Source: Paraglaciecola arctica (GTDB taxonomy: Bacteria > Pseudomonadota > Gammaproteobacteria > Enterobacterales > Alteromonadaceae). From it: 64,000 nucleotides of DNA. Under the pieces are notes generated by a model. That model was not told the DNA's origin. It saw only the letters and a program-made list of their open reading frames with translations, and searched no databases. This document shows, one piece after another, positions 34,011-43,057 of this stretch. The DNA lies in contig NZ_JAHKQO010000034.1 in the NCBI RefSeq assembly GCF_018861065.1, positions 49,302 to 113,301 on the forward strand, read 5' to 3'. The number at the start of each line of letters is the position of its first letter. Within the stretch, counting starts at the first letter, position 1. The translations under genes and the position numbers were made by a program.

Positions 34011-34721
34011 ATGTTTCACTGCATAGTAATCGATGATGAAAATCTGGCTAGAGAAAGAATAACGAGCTTTGTGGAGCAGCAGAGTAATTGGCTAATAGAT
34101 GGCCAAGCAGGTGAATACAAAGAAGCAGAAAGCCTACTCCTAAAACATCGACCTGACGTATGTTTTATGGATATTAATATTATTGGTGGCAGTGGTATTG
34201 AGTTAGCCGGCAAACTCGCAAAAAGTCTCGACTGCCATTGGGTGTTTACTACGGCATCGAGTGATTATGCGTTACAAGCGTTTGATATTGAAGCGACAGA
34301 TTACTTGCTTAAACCTTTTGAAAACAGTCGATTAGCGGCGGTGTTACAAAAAGTTGAAAAGTTAAAAAGTAGCACTGTTAAGACGTGTAAAAATATACTG
34401 GCCGTGAAATCAGTGGGTGCAGTTGAATTTGTGAATGTGCAGGACATTATTTGGATAAAAGGTTCGGCTAACTATGTTGAACTTCACTGCGAAAATAGAA
34501 TGTTGCTGCACAGAGAAACCCTTTCCAAGTTAGAGACGCAGCTTGACTCACAGCAGTTTATTCGTGTACATCGCTCTGCGATGGTAAACGTTGACAAAAT
34601 TAATTCATTGAGTAGTGAATTAGGGCGGTTCTCGTTATTACATTTAAACAATGGCGATGAAGTCAAAATCGGGCAGGGCCACAAGGCCTCACTTTTCGAA
34701 GCTTTAGGGGTTGATTCTTAA
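34011..34721 (+). CDS. LytTR-family response regulator
   Basis: A 236-residue two-domain regulator from the ATG at 34011, chosen because AGGAAAG precedes it; the frame opens further up at 33972. The receiver domain (about 1-120) has the acidic pair (IDDE), the phospho-acceptor Asp (VCFMDINI) and a conserved Lys (YLLKPFE). The LytTR DNA-binding domain (about 135-236) shows the typical DIIWIKGSANYVELHCENRM and FIRVHRSAMVNVDKI. It lies upstream of the histidine kinase and a second LytTR regulator, all in one direction. Confidence 0.9.
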   Translation: MFHCIVIDDENLARERITSFVEQQSNWLIDGQAGEYKEAESLLLKHRPDVCFMDINIIGGSGIELAGKLAKSLDCHWVFTTASSDYALQAFDIEATDYLLKPFENSRLAAVLQKVEKLKSSTVKTCKNILAVKSVGAVEFVNVQDIIWIKGSANYVELHCENRMLLHRETLSKLETQLDSQQFIRVHRSAMVNVDKINSLSSELGRFSLLHLNNGDEVKIGQGHKASLFEALGVDS

Positions 34722-34748
34722 TTCATGTATTTTAAGTTGAACATATAA

Positions 34749-35894
34749 GTGAATGGCACAGCAGAAACATTTATAGCCAAGAAAGACAAACCTTCATTTT
34801 GGCTTTTACACAGTTTAGGTTGGATGACCTATGTTTTTATTTTCACGGTAGACAACGTGTTTTTCTATCGTGATTTTAATAAGCTAGGATTGGAAGTGTT
34901 TTTTCCATTGGTGTTATCAGGGGTCTTTGCTGCACTGCTTACATGGCCCTTAAGGTATATCTATCGGCATTGTTGGGGCTTACCTTCTGGGCAACTAATT
35001 GCCGCTATTATGATCGGTAGTCTAATCGTTTCAAGTATTTGGACACCAGTCAAAAATCTAGCTATGTGGTATTACTATGAGGATTTTGATGTTTTCGCGT
35101 TAATTTCAGGTAATCCCTCAGAAGACTTTAGGTGGTATATGTTGTTTATGTCGGCGAGTTACGCGTTTTTTATGATATTTGTTTGGAGTACGCTGTACTT
35201 CGGCATCAATTATCATTATCGCCTGATCAACGAAAAAAAGCTGCATATTGAGGCGGTTCGCCTATCGCATATCTCGCAAATTAAAATGCTGCGCTATCAA
35301 ATTAATCCACATTTTTTATTTAACACCTTAAACGCAGTGTCCACCTTAGTACTGCGAGGTAGCAAGGACAAAGCCAACGGCATGTTAATTAGGTTGTCTA
35401 CTTTTTTGCGCTTTTCCTTAGATAACGATCCTGAAAAAAAGATCCGTTTGTACGAAGAATTAAAAGCGTTGATGCTGTATTTGGAAATTGAAAAAACACG
35501 TTTTGACGATAGATTAACAGTAAAATTCGAAATTGAACCAGAATCTGAGGCTTTACTTGTTCCGAGTTTGTTATTGCAGCCTTTAGTTGAAAATTCAATC
35601 AAATATGCCATAGCGCAGATGTCTAGTGGTGGGTTAATTGAAGTGAGCGCTAAATGTAAGGATGATTCTTTACACTTAGAAGTGGCAGATAATGGGCCAG
35701 CGCAAGATAATGCATTTTTGGATGCCGCTGCGGATGTTAAAGAGCAAACTGCTTCTGGTCACAAAGGAGTAGGGGTACAAAACATTATCGACCGACTCAA
35801 TGTTTTATATCCAAATAGACATAGTTTCGAGATTATTCGTGGTAAAACTCGGGGGTATCGTGTGCAAATTTCAATACCAATGGAGTATTCATGA
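34749..35894 (+). CDS. LytS-like histidine kinase (His_kinase/HATPase)
   Basis: A 381-residue membrane sensor with a GTG start. About four membrane helices fill residues 15-165. The phospho-acceptor His is in QINPHFLFNTLNAV (about 188), the hallmark of the LytS/YehU branch. The ATPase domain has PSLLLQPLVENSIKYAI (N box), ADNGPAQDN (G1) and GHKGVGVQNII (G2). There is no extracellular sensor domain, so the signal is probably sensed in the membrane. Its end overlaps the next regulator by 4 bp (ATGA). Confidence 0.9.
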   Translation: MNGTAETFIAKKDKPSFWLLHSLGWMTYVFIFTVDNVFFYRDFNKLGLEVFFPLVLSGVFAALLTWPLRYIYRHCWGLPSGQLIAAIMIGSLIVSSIWTPVKNLAMWYYYEDFDVFALISGNPSEDFRWYMLFMSASYAFFMIFVWSTLYFGINYHYRLINEKKLHIEAVRLSHISQIKMLRYQINPHFLFNTLNAVSTLVLRGSKDKANGMLIRLSTFLRFSLDNDPEKKIRLYEELKALMLYLEIEKTRFDDRLTVKFEIEPESEALLVPSLLLQPLVENSIKYAIAQMSSGGLIEVSAKCKDDSLHLEVADNGPAQDNAFLDAAADVKEQTASGHKGVGVQNIIDRLNVLYPNRHSFEIIRGKTRGYRVQISIPMEYS

Positions 35895-36724
35895 GCCGTC
35901 AATTGACCGCCATTATTGTTGATGATGAGTCTTTGGCCAGAGAAGGTCTCATGCTTAGGTTAAATGGTGATACTAGGTTTGAAGTGGTCGCACAATGCCC
36001 GTCAGCGCAACATGCACTCTTGGCTATTGAAGAATTTCACCCTGATATTGCGTTTGTGGATATTGAAATGCCAGGACTAAGCGGACTTGAATTGGCAGAG
36101 CAGTTGTCCAAAAGTACTACGCATGCGCCTAAAATTGTATTTGTCACCGCTTTTAGGGAGTTTGCAATTAGTGCTTTTGAATTTCAGGCTTTTGATTATT
36201 TACTTAAGCCCTTTTCGGATGACCGATTGGCCAGTTGTTTGAGCAAACTGGTGAACTCATTTTTTGACAGTGATGTGGTGTTGCAACATCAAAAACTAGA
36301 CGAATTATTGAGCCGTAAAACTGGCAACTCTATTGATGGCTTTATTCGAAATCTAGAGGTTTCGGGGGGCGGCTCAATGAGTGAGCTGCAGCGAACCGTT
36401 TCAATGAAGAGTGGTTCAGAGTGGCTCAGGGTGAAGCTTGACGATATCTCTTGGATTGAAGCGGCAGGTGATTACATGTGTGTACATACTTTGGACGGCA
36501 CTCATATTATTCGTAAAACCCTTAAACAATTTGAGCAAGAACTCGACCCTAATCTTTTTCCTAGGGTGAATCGTTCTGCAATGATTAATTTGAGCAAATT
36601 GCAAAAACTCACCCCCAATTCTAATGGTGAATACTTAGCGCAACTCACATCGGGTGACAGTGTTAAGGTCAGCCGAAAATATAAGTTTAAATTAGAAGAG
36701 TTGAGAAAGGACAACCTATCCTAA
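35891..36724 (+). CDS. LytTR-family response regulator, second of the trio
   Basis: A 277-residue regulator with the same layout as the one at 34011. The receiver has IVDDES, DIAFVDIEMPG (acceptor Asp about 57) and DYLLKPF. A linker of about 40 residues follows, then the LytTR domain with DDISWIEAAGDYMCVHT and FPRVNRSAMINLSKL. The start overlaps the kinase stop (ATGA), so it is the likely direct partner. The 34011 regulator may be a second output of the same kinase. Confidence 0.9.
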   Translation: MSRQLTAIIVDDESLAREGLMLRLNGDTRFEVVAQCPSAQHALLAIEEFHPDIAFVDIEMPGLSGLELAEQLSKSTTHAPKIVFVTAFREFAISAFEFQAFDYLLKPFSDDRLASCLSKLVNSFFDSDVVLQHQKLDELLSRKTGNSIDGFIRNLEVSGGGSMSELQRTVSMKSGSEWLRVKLDDISWIEAAGDYMCVHTLDGTHIIRKTLKQFEQELDPNLFPRVNRSAMINLSKLQKLTPNSNGEYLAQLTSGDSVKVSRKYKFKLEELRKDNLS

Positions 36725-36755
36725 CGAAGCATCGAATCATGTGAATTGATAGTTT

Positions 36756-37406
36756 TTAAATTACGCCTAGCTCTATGGCTTTAAGCACTGCGCGGGTTCT
36801 ATCTCTTACCTCAAGTTTGGCAAGTATCGCAGAGACTTGATTTTTAACTGTCCCTTCAGATTTAAACATCGCACTTGAGATTTCTTTATTACTGTAACCT
36901 GACGCCATTAGGCGTAACACCTCTTTTTCTTTTTCGCTGAGCTCTGGTGCTTCTTGTATTTCAGCGTTTTGTTTTGGCCGCTTTTGTAAACCTTGAACGA
37001 TACGTTGGGTAATGGCTGGCTGAATTAAGGTGTTGCCTTGATGCACGGTTTTTATGCCTGCAACTAAGGTTTCCAAGGACACATCTTTAAGTAAGTAGCC
37101 TTTTGCTCCGCCTTGAATAGCCTGCAATACTAATTGTTGATCATCAAAGGTGGTTAGCATGATCACAGGAATAAGAATATTAGCTGCTTGCATGTTTTGC
37201 ATTGCGTCAATGCCAGTTTGAACAGGCATACTGATGTCCATAAGAATGACATCAACACACTGATGAGCAACTTGTTGCAGAACATTTAGCACTTGATCGC
37301 CGTCATTGGCTTCCGCAACGACTTCAATTTCTTCTGATAGTGATAGTAAACTTTTGATGCCTTCCCTCACCAAGGTTTGGTCGTCCACTAACATTACTTT
37401 GATCAT
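36756..37406 (-). CDS. NarL/FixJ-type response regulator
   Basis: A 216-residue regulator, translated from the ATG at 37406 (MIKVMLVDDQTLV); the frame opens upstream at 37439 but the receiver begins at this Met. The receiver domain has VDDQ, DVILMDISMP (acceptor Asp) and GYLLKD. The C-terminal LuxR-type HTH reads LSEKEKEVLRLMASGYSNKEI, then FKSEGTVKNQVSAIL. It overlaps the kinase stop by 4 bp (ATGA). Targets are unknown. Confidence 0.92.
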   Translation of the reverse strand: MIKVMLVDDQTLVREGIKSLLSLSEEIEVVAEANDGDQVLNVLQQVAHQCVDVILMDISMPVQTGIDAMQNMQAANILIPVIMLTTFDDQQLVLQAIQGGAKGYLLKDVSLETLVAGIKTVHQGNTLIQPAITQRIVQGLQKRPKQNAEIQEAPELSEKEKEVLRLMASGYSNKEISSAMFKSEGTVKNQVSAILAKLEVRDRTRAVLKAIELGVI

Positions 37407-38557
37407 TGGACTTCCTGAGGAACAGTAATAGAAGTACAAAACCCATTAACGTTATGGGCAAAACTGACCTCGCCACCAATTAGCGCCAGGCGCTCTGCCA
37501 TACCTCGTAATCCATTGCCTACTTTAAGATGTTTTATGGGTTGACCGTTATCACAGATGTTCACAGCAATAGCCTGTTCTAGCTGTTTAATATCCAATTG
37601 CAATCTATCCGCCGTACTGTGTTTTACGGTGTTGGTCAACGATTCTTGTACACATTTGATTATCGTATCGGCGGTATTGACTTCATTAATCTTGACGTTA
37701 TCGTCGAATTCAAATTGTATCTTTAATCCTGGTAAATTGTCGCATAAGGCCAGTAATGCGTCTTTCAGTTCAATATTTGATTTTTCCCTTATCTCGGACA
37801 CCGCTTCTCGCACATCACTCAGTAGTAACTTGGCCAATCCATGACAGGTTTCGATTTTTTCTTTGGCTTCACCTTGACTAATTCTAGAGGCTACCTGCAA
37901 ATTGATCGTTAAGGCCGTGAGATGATGACCCAATAAGTCGTGAATGTTTCGCGCAATTCTCACGCGTTCAGCTTGTTTGTTGGCTTGGCTGAGCAATTTC
38001 TGGGTCGCTAATAATTGGCGATTAAGTTGGTTAGCGTGTTCTTTGGCCTGTCGTTCTTTATTGGCAGTATTGACCATAATCAGAGCAAATATGTTAAACA
38101 TAAAAAACAATACGGCTGACATTAAGGCGTATTCTTCATTCCAATAATATTGGTAAATAAGCCATAGTGGTGCTGACCAAAGTGGCGCACTCAAAACCGC
38201 TAATCTCATTGATATAACAGTAGGCAATAAGGTGCACCAAATGGTGATTAATATCGCCGAATAATTGTATGGCACCAAAAAGTATAAACCTATCACGCAG
38301 GCATATTGGGTGGTCAGTAACGCAATTCTAAATGTCCTAGAAAAATTATTGATAAATGTTTCAGTAGACAGCAGCCATAAACTAATAAAAGTCAGATGTA
38401 AGCACGCGGTTATTAAAACACTGCCTAAATCGAACCTATCACTCACTAACATAAAGTAACATGCACTAAAACTGACGACAGCCCAAGTGCCCACAGCACT
38501 GAACATATCTAAAGAAAAAATAGGTTTCAGTTTTTGCAACAACATTTTTTGTAACAT
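37403..38557 (-). CDS. NarX/DesK-type sensor histidine kinase
   Basis: A 384-residue kinase. Several membrane helices lie in residues 20-170. A helical linker then leads to the HisKA_3 dimerisation domain with the acceptor His in ARNIHDLLGHHL (about 206). The ATPase end has VQESLTNTVKHST and CDNG, then GNGLRGMAERLALIGG. It pairs with the NarL-type regulator translationally coupled behind it. The DesK branch often senses membrane state; the signal here is unknown. Confidence 0.9.
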   Translation of the reverse strand: MLQKMLLQKLKPIFSLDMFSAVGTWAVVSFSACYFMLVSDRFDLGSVLITACLHLTFISLWLLSTETFINNFSRTFRIALLTTQYACVIGLYFLVPYNYSAILITIWCTLLPTVISMRLAVLSAPLWSAPLWLIYQYYWNEEYALMSAVLFFMFNIFALIMVNTANKERQAKEHANQLNRQLLATQKLLSQANKQAERVRIARNIHDLLGHHLTALTINLQVASRISQGEAKEKIETCHGLAKLLLSDVREAVSEIREKSNIELKDALLALCDNLPGLKIQFEFDDNVKINEVNTADTIIKCVQESLTNTVKHSTADRLQLDIKQLEQAIAVNICDNGQPIKHLKVGNGLRGMAERLALIGGEVSFAHNVNGFCTSITVPQEVQ

Positions 38558-38787
38558 TAGAATGCCGATAGTTTTTATTATTTGGTGTAGCTTAGCAGCC
38601 TATTATCGCGTGTTGCTATAGCCCATTAGTCATATTTAGGATGGTGACGTTTGGCACTAATATTGAGCAACAACACCAGTTAAGATGAGAGGTACTAGTA
38701 AACATCTAAATAGTTTTGAACCGAATACTCAACAAGACGTCTGAAAAAAGAAATTATTAGTCAGCATAATTAAAATCAAGGAAAACC

Positions 38788-39777
38788 ATGTCAATGAATT
38801 TCACCACTAAGGTCATATTTGCAAGTTATATAAGTTTCTCATCTGTTACCTATGCCAGCTCTACCTCAGCACTTGATAACGCTATTGCAGTATTGGACTC
38901 CGGTAAAACGCAACAGGCTGCTACATTGTTTGAGAAACAGTCCGATAACCCAAAAGCGATGCTATATCTCGCCAAAATATATATGAACAGTGATTTAGAT
39001 GACGCCGAAGAGTGGATTGAAAAAGCGGTAAAAGCCCAGGCTAATGATGCAGAAGCCCATTACATTCGCGGTGCTATTATGGGGCGCCAAGCTTCAAATT
39101 CGATTTTTTCAGCATTGAGCTATGCTGAAAAGTCGCAGAATAGTTTTGCTAAAGCGGTTGAGCTAGAGCCAGATTCAATTAAATACCGTAAAGGTTTAAT
39201 GCAGTTTCATACCAGTGCTCCGAGTATCGCCGGCGGCGACCTTAAAATTGCCAAAGCGCAAGTAGAGCAAATTAAGCTACTAGATCCCAAAATGGGTTTA
39301 GAAGCCGAAATTAATTATGAATTATCCCAAGATAACGATGCGCTTGCAGCCAACCTTTTGAAACAAGCAAAATTGACCTACCAAGACATTCCCGACTTTT
39401 TCTTTTTATCAGGCATAGTGCATCAACAAAAAGAAAATTTTGAAGCGGCATTTGAAGAGTTAAGTCTTGCTATTGGCAAAACCGCCGAAACACAGGAAAG
39501 TGTCACTGCAAAATATAATGCTATGTATCAATTGGGTAAAACCGCGGTATTAAGCGAAAGCAACCTAGAGGAAGGTATAAAGGCATTGCAGCTATATATT
39601 CTTGAAGCGCCAGACTTAGACGGCATGTCACCTAAGGATTGGGCAGAATTTCGTTTAGCTAATTTGTTCGCCCTTAACGCTCAAAAGGTACAGGCGAAAG
39701 AAATTTATCAACGATTGGCTAAGACAGAAAATCAAGAACTGGCAAAACAAGCTAAAAAAGCAGCGAAGCGAATCTAG
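38788..39777 (+). CDS. Periplasmic TPR-repeat protein
   Basis: A 329-residue exported protein. The signal peptide ends near VTYASS, and tetratricopeptide-like helix pairs fill the rest (e.g. AIAVLDSGKTQQAATLFEKQ, AEEWIEKAVKAQANDAEAHY, AAFEELSLAIGKTAETQE). TPR arrays mediate protein contacts. No catalytic motif is visible. The gene is alone and is closed by a perfect hairpin at 39786. Confidence 0.75.
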   Translation: MSMNFTTKVIFASYISFSSVTYASSTSALDNAIAVLDSGKTQQAATLFEKQSDNPKAMLYLAKIYMNSDLDDAEEWIEKAVKAQANDAEAHYIRGAIMGRQASNSIFSALSYAEKSQNSFAKAVELEPDSIKYRKGLMQFHTSAPSIAGGDLKIAKAQVEQIKLLDPKMGLEAEINYELSQDNDALAANLLKQAKLTYQDIPDFFFLSGIVHQQKENFEAAFEELSLAIGKTAETQESVTAKYNAMYQLGKTAVLSESNLEEGIKALQLYILEAPDLDGMSPKDWAEFRLANLFALNAQKVQAKEIYQRLAKTENQELAKQAKKAAKRI

Positions 39778-39785
39778 CCTCATCA

Positions 39786-39818
39786 ATTCACCTGAGTAAT
39801 CATAATGCTCAGGTGAAT
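39786..39818 (+). terminator. Hairpin after the TPR gene
   Basis: ATTCACCTGAG and CTCAGGTGAAT, an 11-bp perfect stem with an 11-nt loop, 8 bp after the stop. No strong T-run follows, so termination may be weak. Confidence 0.55.
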
Positions 39819-39950
39819 AATCAAATTATCTTGCTTTGAAGTAAATAGATGCTTGAATTATGCAACAATGACCTCAAGATCAGGTTCATCTGTATGTACC
39901 AATCATTTAATTGTTCGATTAACTTTGAACAACATCTCTAAGGAACAATT

Positions 39951-40913
39951 TTGACCATTAAACTTGGCATAGTGATGGATCCTATTCAGGACATCAACAT
40001 CAAAAAAGATACCAGTTTTGCAATGTTGCTCGATGCGCAGAAACGAGGTTACCAATTGTTTTATATCGAAATGGGCGACTTGTATTTGCAAAACGGTCGT
40101 CCTATGGCGCGTATGACGGAGTTGGCAGTTGAATCCAATGCAGATAAATGGTTTAGCTTAGGTGTTGAAGTTCAGCAAAGTTTAGCTGAGTTAGATGTTA
40201 TTTTGATGCGTAAAGATCCGCCTGTAGACAATGAGTTTATTTATGCCACTCATATGTTTGAACTGGCTGAACAAGCCGGGACTTTGGTGGTTAATCGCGC
40301 ACAAAGTTTACGAGATTTTAATGAGAAACTGTTTACGTCTTGGTTTCCTGATTTGGTCGCAGATACTTTGGTGACAAGAGATTCAAAGTTAATTAGAGAG
40401 TTTCATCAAACGCACCAAGACATCATTTGTAAACCCTTAGATGGAATGGGTGGTACTTCTATTTTTAGAGTCAAAGAAGACGGCAATAACCTAGGGGTTA
40501 TTATTGAGACACTCACAGAGTTAGGCACTCGTTATGCTATGTTTCAAAAGTTTCTACCTGAGATAAAAGACGGCGATAAACGTATCTTGATTGTGGATGG
40601 TCAAGTGGTGCCTTACGCACTAGCTCGACTACCCACTAAAGGTGAAAATCGTGGTAATTTGGCAGCTGGGGGGACGGGCAGACCACAACCTCTATCAGAA
40701 TCAGATTTAAAAATAGCAGAAACCATTGCTCCCTTGTTGGTAGAAAGAGGCCTGATATTTGTTGGGTTGGATGTAATCGGAGATAGAGTCACTGAAATCA
40801 ATGTTACTAGCCCAACATGTGTTCGTGAGATTGAAGCGGCTTACGACGTGAATATTACCGGAATGTTATTCGATGCCATTGAAAAACGTCTGGCCGCGGG
40901 TAAAGGAGCCTAA
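39951..40913 (+). CDS. gshB: Glutathione synthetase
   Basis: A 320-residue ATP-grasp enzyme that joins gamma-glutamylcysteine and glycine, the second step of glutathione synthesis, in the cytosol. The start is TTG at 39951 behind AGGA. Family motifs are LGIVMDPI at the N-terminus, RKDPPVDNEFIYATHMFE (about 85-103), CKPLDGMGGTSIFRV (ATP-grasp loop, about 160) and GLDVIGDRVTEINVTSPTCVREI at the end. It has the typical length and heads the gshB-yqgE-yqgF run common in gammaproteobacteria. Confidence 0.96.
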   Translation: MTIKLGIVMDPIQDINIKKDTSFAMLLDAQKRGYQLFYIEMGDLYLQNGRPMARMTELAVESNADKWFSLGVEVQQSLAELDVILMRKDPPVDNEFIYATHMFELAEQAGTLVVNRAQSLRDFNEKLFTSWFPDLVADTLVTRDSKLIREFHQTHQDIICKPLDGMGGTSIFRVKEDGNNLGVIIETLTELGTRYAMFQKFLPEIKDGDKRILIVDGQVVPYALARLPTKGENRGNLAAGGTGRPQPLSESDLKIAETIAPLLVERGLIFVGLDVIGDRVTEINVTSPTCVREIEAAYDVNITGMLFDAIEKRLAAGKGA

Positions 40914-40921
40914 CTGCTATA

Positions 40922-41479
40922 ATGCAAAGTTTGCAAAACTATTTACTTATCGCATCACCGAGCATGGACGATCCCTATTTCGCTCGTACAGTTACCTATA
41001 TTTGTGAACACAATGAGCACGGAGCAATGGGCCTGATAATTAATCAACCTGTTGGCATGAAATTAAAAGAGTTGGTTAAACAAGTTGACGATAAAGCTGA
41101 AGTCATTGACGAAAAGGCACAAGATATTATCTTAGCTGGTGGCCCTGTTAGCCAAGACCGAGGGTTTATCTTGCACAGTTCACAACCCGGTTGGGCTTCA
41201 AGTTTAACTATGACCTCCGAATTGATGGTGACTACTTCTAAAGACATCATTTCTTCTCTGGGCAATAAAGAAGCGCCTGAAAAATCGTTAATTATGCTCG
41301 GTTACGCGGGCTGGACTGCGGGGCAATTAGAAGAAGAAATACAAACTAACTCATGGTTAATGGTCGAGGCGGATAACGATATATTATTCGATACGCCTAT
41401 CCATAAAAAATGGGAAACTGCGGTGCAGCGTTTAGGTATAGATGTGTGGCAGTTAGGGCCAGATGTAGGTCATGCATGA
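40922..41479 (+). CDS. yqgE: YqgE/AlgH family protein (UPF0301)
   Basis: A 185-residue cytosolic protein of the conserved AlgH fold. Family markers are [35 protein letters not shown] at the start (read as two adjoining blocks) and [14 protein letters not shown] near 140. The biochemical role is unsettled; in Pseudomonas it was first described as an alginate regulator. It follows gshB by 8 bp and overlaps the yqgF frame by 8 bp. Confidence 0.95.
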   Translation: MQSLQNYLLIASPSMDDPYFARTVTYICEHNEHGAMGLIINQPVGMKLKELVKQVDDKAEVIDEKAQDIILAGGPVSQDRGFILHSSQPGWASSLTMTSELMVTTSKDIISSLGNKEAPEKSLIMLGYAGWTAGQLEEEIQTNSWLMVEADNDILFDTPIHKKWETAVQRLGIDVWQLGPDVGHA

Positions 41480-41921
41480 TGTTGGTACTAAAATGAGCAA
41501 ACAAGGGCAAAGAACGGTTTTAGCCTTCGATTTTGGCACTAAAAGCATTGGTGTTGCAGTCGGTCAGGAAATAACAGGTACCGCTGCTCCTTTAAATGCA
41601 TTAAAGGCAGTCGATGGTATTCCTAACTGGGATGAAGTGGCGCGGCTATTTGCTGAATGGTCGCCGCAATTAGCTGTGGTAGGTTTGCCGCTTAATATGG
41701 ACGGTACTAGTCAACAAGTGACGTTCTCAGCCAAAAAATTTGCTAATCGACTCAACGCCAAATATAAAGTGGCGATAGAAACTTGTGATGAACGTTTAAC
41801 TACCGTCGATGCCAAGGCCCGATTGTTTGAACTTGGTGGTTACAAAAAACTCGATAAACAAAAAATCGATAGTGTCTCGGCCTGCCTGATATTTGAAAGC
41901 TGGATTGAAAAAAGCTATTAA
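41472..41921 (+). CDS. yqgF: RuvX/YqgF Holliday-junction resolvase-like nuclease
   Basis: A 149-residue RNase H-fold protein. [16 protein letters not shown] carries the first catalytic Asp, [11 protein letters not shown] is the middle motif, and DERLTTVDA and KIDSVSA complete the acidic site. The family processes pre-16S rRNA in bacteria. The frame opens at ATG 41472, overlapping yqgE; ATG at 41493 (MSKQGQRTV) is an equally plausible start. Confidence 0.94.
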   Translation: MHDVGTKMSKQGQRTVLAFDFGTKSIGVAVGQEITGTAAPLNALKAVDGIPNWDEVARLFAEWSPQLAVVGLPLNMDGTSQQVTFSAKKFANRLNAKYKVAIETCDERLTTVDAKARLFELGGYKKLDKQKIDSVSACLIFESWIEKSY

Positions 41922-41971
41922 ACAACACCTATTTGACCTCGGTGCTTAAATTACCTTGGCTATTTCGACTG

Positions 41972-42148
41972 TCATTTCTTATTTACTTCAAGCTTCTGTA
42001 TTGCCTCCCAAATTTGTTCTGCTTCGGCTGTGAGTAGCGAGTACGTTTTAATGTCGCCTTTACGTTGCGCCAACATTGCATCTGTGGCTTTTTGGTCGTA
42101 GGTTTTACGTAGTTTTTTGGCAGGGTCGGCTTTTAAAAAACTGAACAT
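41972..42148 (-). CDS. DUF6435-type small protein
   Basis: A 58-residue protein. It reads MFSFLKADPAKKLRKTYDQK, then ATDAMLAQRKGDIKTYSLLT, and ends AEAEQIWEAIQKLEVNKK. The pattern (short hydrophobic start, ADPAKKLRK, then a helix pair) matches a widespread tiny gammaproteobacterial family listed as DUF6435. The role is unknown. It lies between yqgF and the cyclophilin gene, has a full start-to-stop frame, and is strongly codon-like with no overlap to other genes. Confidence 0.8.
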   Translation of the reverse strand: MFSFLKADPAKKLRKTYDQKATDAMLAQRKGDIKTYSLLTAEAEQIWEAIQKLEVNKK

Positions 42149-42207
42149 GGCGCTCTCAACAAGTTAGTGTGATATGTAATTAAATACTCACCAAGTGACT
42201 AAGGCGA

Positions 42208-42852
42208 TCAGTTTTTTAATTGAATATTTGCAATCGATACAGGTTGCGCCAAAATTTGGCCTTTTACGTAGTTGTCTTGCACCGCTAAGGCTTCACGAAT
42301 TTGATGGATCTTTCTAACGATTGACATTCCTTTAGTTACTCGACCAAAAGCCGCAAAGCCCTGACCGTCTGGATTGCGCTTACCTCCAAAGTCTAAAGAA
42401 GGTTGAGCTCCAATGCATATGAAAAACTCAGAGGTTGCGCTGTCTGGTGCGCCTCGTGCCATAGATAACACGCCATCCAAATGTTGAATGCCGGTGTGTT
42501 GAGTGGTTTCAAGTTCAATCGCCGTAAAGTCCTTAAATTCAGTATTGGCGCCACCTTGTATCACTTCAATTTTGGGCGAACCATTATCGTTATCTAAACG
42601 CACTACTCGATAAAAACGACCCTCATTAAAGGCTCCAGCGTTGATATAACGTATAAAGTTAGTCGCGGAAATGGGCGCGTCACCAGTATACAGCTCAATC
42701 TCTATTTCCCCCATAGTGGTTGCTATGACAGCTTTTTGAACTGACCTATGAATCGGTTTAGTTTCATTGGCTGAAATGAGGGGCGCAATTATGCTGAATC
42801 CCAATACAAATAACCAATAGTGAACAACTGCGAACCCGGAAATTTTTTTCAA
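42208..42852 (-). CDS. Periplasmic peptidyl-prolyl cis-trans isomerase (cyclophilin)
   Basis: A 214-residue cyclophilin with an N-terminal hydrophobic signal (about 8-28). It would speed proline isomerisation in exported proteins. Visible landmarks are TTMGEIEIELYTGDAPISATNFIRYI, EVIQGGANTEF, GVLSMARGAPDSATSEFFICIG and LDFGGKRNPDGQGFAAFGRVTKGM. It resembles E. coli PpiA/PpiB in layout but shows substitutions. Monocistronic. Confidence 0.9.
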   Translation of the reverse strand: MKKISGFAVVHYWLFVLGFSIIAPLISANETKPIHRSVQKAVIATTMGEIEIELYTGDAPISATNFIRYINAGAFNEGRFYRVVRLDNDNGSPKIEVIQGGANTEFKDFTAIELETTQHTGIQHLDGVLSMARGAPDSATSEFFICIGAQPSLDFGGKRNPDGQGFAAFGRVTKGMSIVRKIHQIREALAVQDNYVKGQILAQPVSIANIQLKN

Positions 42853-43057
42853 TGTGAAGTTTCCTCTATGTATCAGATTGATATTTTGTCAGACAACGGG
42901 ACTAAGGTATAGATCTTGATGGAGTTGAGCGAAACCGTTGAAAATGTAGTGGTACTTATGCATTGAAAAAGCGGCGATTAGCTGCGTTTATGGTGTTAAA
43001 TAGCGCTACTTCTTGGTAAAATTCGGCGGTTATTACACCCTTGATTGAAGGAAATCT

